Of a DNA stretch of 64,000 bases, positions 63,721 through 64,000 are shown in pieces (the stretch's first letter is position 1; the number at the start of each line of letters is the position of its first letter). The notes beneath the pieces were generated by a model. That model was given only the letters and a program-made list of their open reading frames with translations, was not told where the DNA came from and searched no databases. The DNA is from Sorghum bicolor. Its lineage: Eukaryota > Streptophyta > Magnoliopsida > Poales > Poaceae. The translations under genes and the position numbers were made by a program. The stretch is taken from assembly GCF_000003195.3 (NCBI RefSeq), contig NC_012879.2:40412020-40476019 (forward strand), given 5' to 3'.

Positions 63721-64000
63721 GATTCAGATCTGGATTGATCTGGGATTTGTGTAGTCTTGTTCTTGAAGGAAAACGTCTCCATCTTCCCTTTGATGTAGAA
63801 ACTGATCTTGGCAGCACTAGCATAGATGACAGCTCCCGAGGTGTTCAAGAATGGCCTCCCTAAGATGATGGGTGCTCTCTCATCATTACCAGTCTCTATC
63901 ACCACGAAATCTACTAGGGCATACAAGGTACCAACTGGGACACAAAGGTTCTTCAATATTCCTTTTGGAAACCTTATCGTCTGATCTGCAAAGTGCAAAC
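63720..64000 (-). pseudogene. E first retropepsin domain, C-terminal half (cut by window edge)
   Basis: The frame reads FADQTIRFPKGILKNLCVPV, LVDFVVIETGNDERAPIILG, RPFLNTSGAVIYASAAKISF and a basic linker (SRKRTNRRNRNKQ). This is the C-terminal half of an Athila-type retropepsin. The catalytic half and gag should lie just beyond 64000. It continues in the same frame into the second domain. Confidence 0.8.

Larger units (their letters stand above)
46722..64000 (-). mobile_element. E: Athila-like element with tandem proteases and no pol, interrupted by C2; runs off the right edge
   Basis: The left end TGTTGGGTATTC follows atcac (46717-46721), the expected TSD; the partner is off the edge. The 3' LTR is 46722-48374, followed by a polypurine tract and non-coding sequence to 50365, then C2, then 62778 onward with protease domains on the minus strand. 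No RT or integrase exists between protease and 3' LTR. The 5' LTR and gag must lie beyond 64000. Confidence 0.85.

Overview
The window is plant nuclear heterochromatin made of nested LTR retrotransposons. I found no host gene, rRNA or tRNA gene, CRISPR array or bacterial feature. The element families (a Tekay/Del-type chromovirus with long LTRs, Athila-type elements primed by tRNA-Asp, a Tat-type element with a second RNase H and an antisense gene) point to a grass, probably panicoid; the species is an inference. Labels used here: T1 and T2 (Tekay-like), A, N, B and E (Athila-like), C1 and C2 (Tat-like), D (non-autonomous, chromovirus-derived).

Nesting was read from LTR ends, target-site duplications (TSDs), primer sites and interrupted reading frames. 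T1 (1-3775, minus) has an extra ORF, primer site and truncated LTR. It abuts A (3776-5459, minus), which keeps a gag scrap, primer site and most of an LTR. C1 (from 5460, plus) sits in the A LTR. D (6988-45619, plus, TSD ccaac/ctaac) split C1 gag. T2 (8576-41406, minus, TSD tatat) split the D leader. N (11116-20476, minus, TSD gcgcg/gcgca) sits in the 3' LTR of T2. B (22413-31780, minus, TSD agttc) cut T2 pol just before its chromodomain. C1 gag resumes at 45620 and is cut again at 46722 by E (minus, runs past 64000). E in turn contains C2 (50366-62777, plus, TSD ggctt/agctt).

Coding state: T2 and B have almost full gag-pol sets broken by a few nonsense codons and small indels. C2 has gag, protease, RT, two RNase H domains and integrase, plus a spliced antisense gene carrying a plant-mobile-domain-like region and a coiled coil. 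N and E have gag/protease but no RT or integrase where these should be. D has no recognisable RT or integrase and carries ORFs I cannot name.

The most unusual signals are: (1) an extra ORF in T1 and T2 whose first about 22 residues copy the histone H3 N-terminal tail, in a chromovirus lineage whose integrase carries a chromodomain; (2) paired 12-bp GGGCGGGCGCCC boxes exactly 21 bp apart in all complete Athila LTRs and again in front of the 3' ORFs of N and B, where TATA-containing sequence resembling the LTR promoter is repeated; (3) LTR ends of N, and in decayed form E, that have swallowed copies of their own primer-binding site; (4) strong enrichment of GCCGAT/ATCGGC throughout the C family, including inverted pairs in tandem repeats upstream of the antisense gene; (5) small hairpins with covarying stems and a constant loop in the 3' regions of B, N and E; (6) two protease domains in tandem in E. 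Motif counts were made by eye.
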